Origin: Planctomycetota bacterium
Lineage (GTDB): Bacteria > Planctomycetota > SZUA-567
Length of the DNA: 6,403 nt
Reading direction: 5' to 3'
NCBI GenBank assembly: GCA_031278535.1
Contig: JAITKH010000382.1
Coordinates: forward strand, 1-6,403
The position numbers and the translations under genes were made by a program. How positions within the stretch are numbered: position 1 is the first letter of the stretch; the number at the start of each line of letters is the position of its first letter. Below the pieces are notes generated by a model, which saw nothing but the letters and a program-made list of their open reading frames with translations, did not search any database and was not told the origin of the DNA. This document shows, one piece after another, positions 6,288 to 6,403 of the stretch.

Positions 6288-6340
6288 CGGAACGGTTCGG
6301 ATCGACATGCCTGCATGGCAGGGGCGGGGACTCACGGAAG

Positions 6341-6403
6341 ATGCGGCTCCACGAATTGGCGAAAAAGCACGGATACAATCAGCAGAACCTCCTTACGGCG
6401 GTG
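6341..6403 (+). CDS. infB: translation initiation factor IF-2, N-terminal 21 codons (3' partial)
   Basis: Only the first 21 residues are inside the window. The opening MRLHELAKKHGYNQQNLL matches the conserved IF-2 N-terminal motif (MRxxELAKxxxxxxxxLL), which starts the small helical N-terminal domain. Its place right after nusA is the conserved bacterial order. IF-2 is the GTPase that brings initiator tRNA to the 30S subunit and promotes subunit joining. No other usual start codon lies close upstream in frame. The ribosome site is unclear: GGGGCGGGGA ends 10 bases before the ATG, and GGAAG directly abuts it. A 5-bp hairpin (CCTGC 6310-6314 with GCAGG 6318-6322) lies just before this region. 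Confidence 0.9.
   Translation, partial: MRLHELAKKHGYNQQNLLTAV

Overview
The window reads as ordinary chromosomal DNA from a GC-rich bacterium. The NusA protein (start MSGSEDF, 426 aa, one helix-hairpin-helix unit after the KH pair) resembles planctomycete-type NusA from memory. A planctomycete or related PVC-group origin is therefore my best inference, but it is unproven. All supported genes lie on the + strand. I see no mobile element, CRISPR array, tRNA or rRNA.

Layout: (1) 2-838 is the 3' part of a zinc-dependent sugar-acid/polyol dehydrogenase of the L-idonate 5-dehydrogenase type; its N-terminus lies outside the window. (2) 930-1130 is a 66-aa charged, helical protein of unknown function behind a near-perfect Shine-Dalgarno. 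(3) 1243-2250 is an exported protein with a DUF3108-like domain, behind its own sigma70-type extended -10 promoter at 1141-1170. (4) 2541-4229 is a membrane protein fused to a spermidine-synthase-like (methyltransferase-fold) domain. It has a second extended -10 promoter at 2448-2475 and a GTG start behind AAGGAGG. (5) 4230-4967 is a 738-base stretch without a convincing gene. It holds a terminator-like hairpin, a likely nusA promoter and two leader hairpins, one of them a perfect 10-bp stem resembling a REP element. (6) 4968-6248 is nusA. (7) 6341-6403 is the start of infB, cut by the window end.

How the genes relate: nusA and infB form the conserved transcription/translation cluster, here without rimP directly upstream and without a ylxR-like gene between them. 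The dehydrogenase, the DUF3108 protein and the synthase-like protein look like separate transcription units, because the latter two have their own promoters. No shared pathway is evident. No previously undescribed system is demonstrated. The most worthwhile items are the structured nusA leader, the synthase-like domain with degenerate active-site motifs, and the unexplained DNA at 4230-4740.
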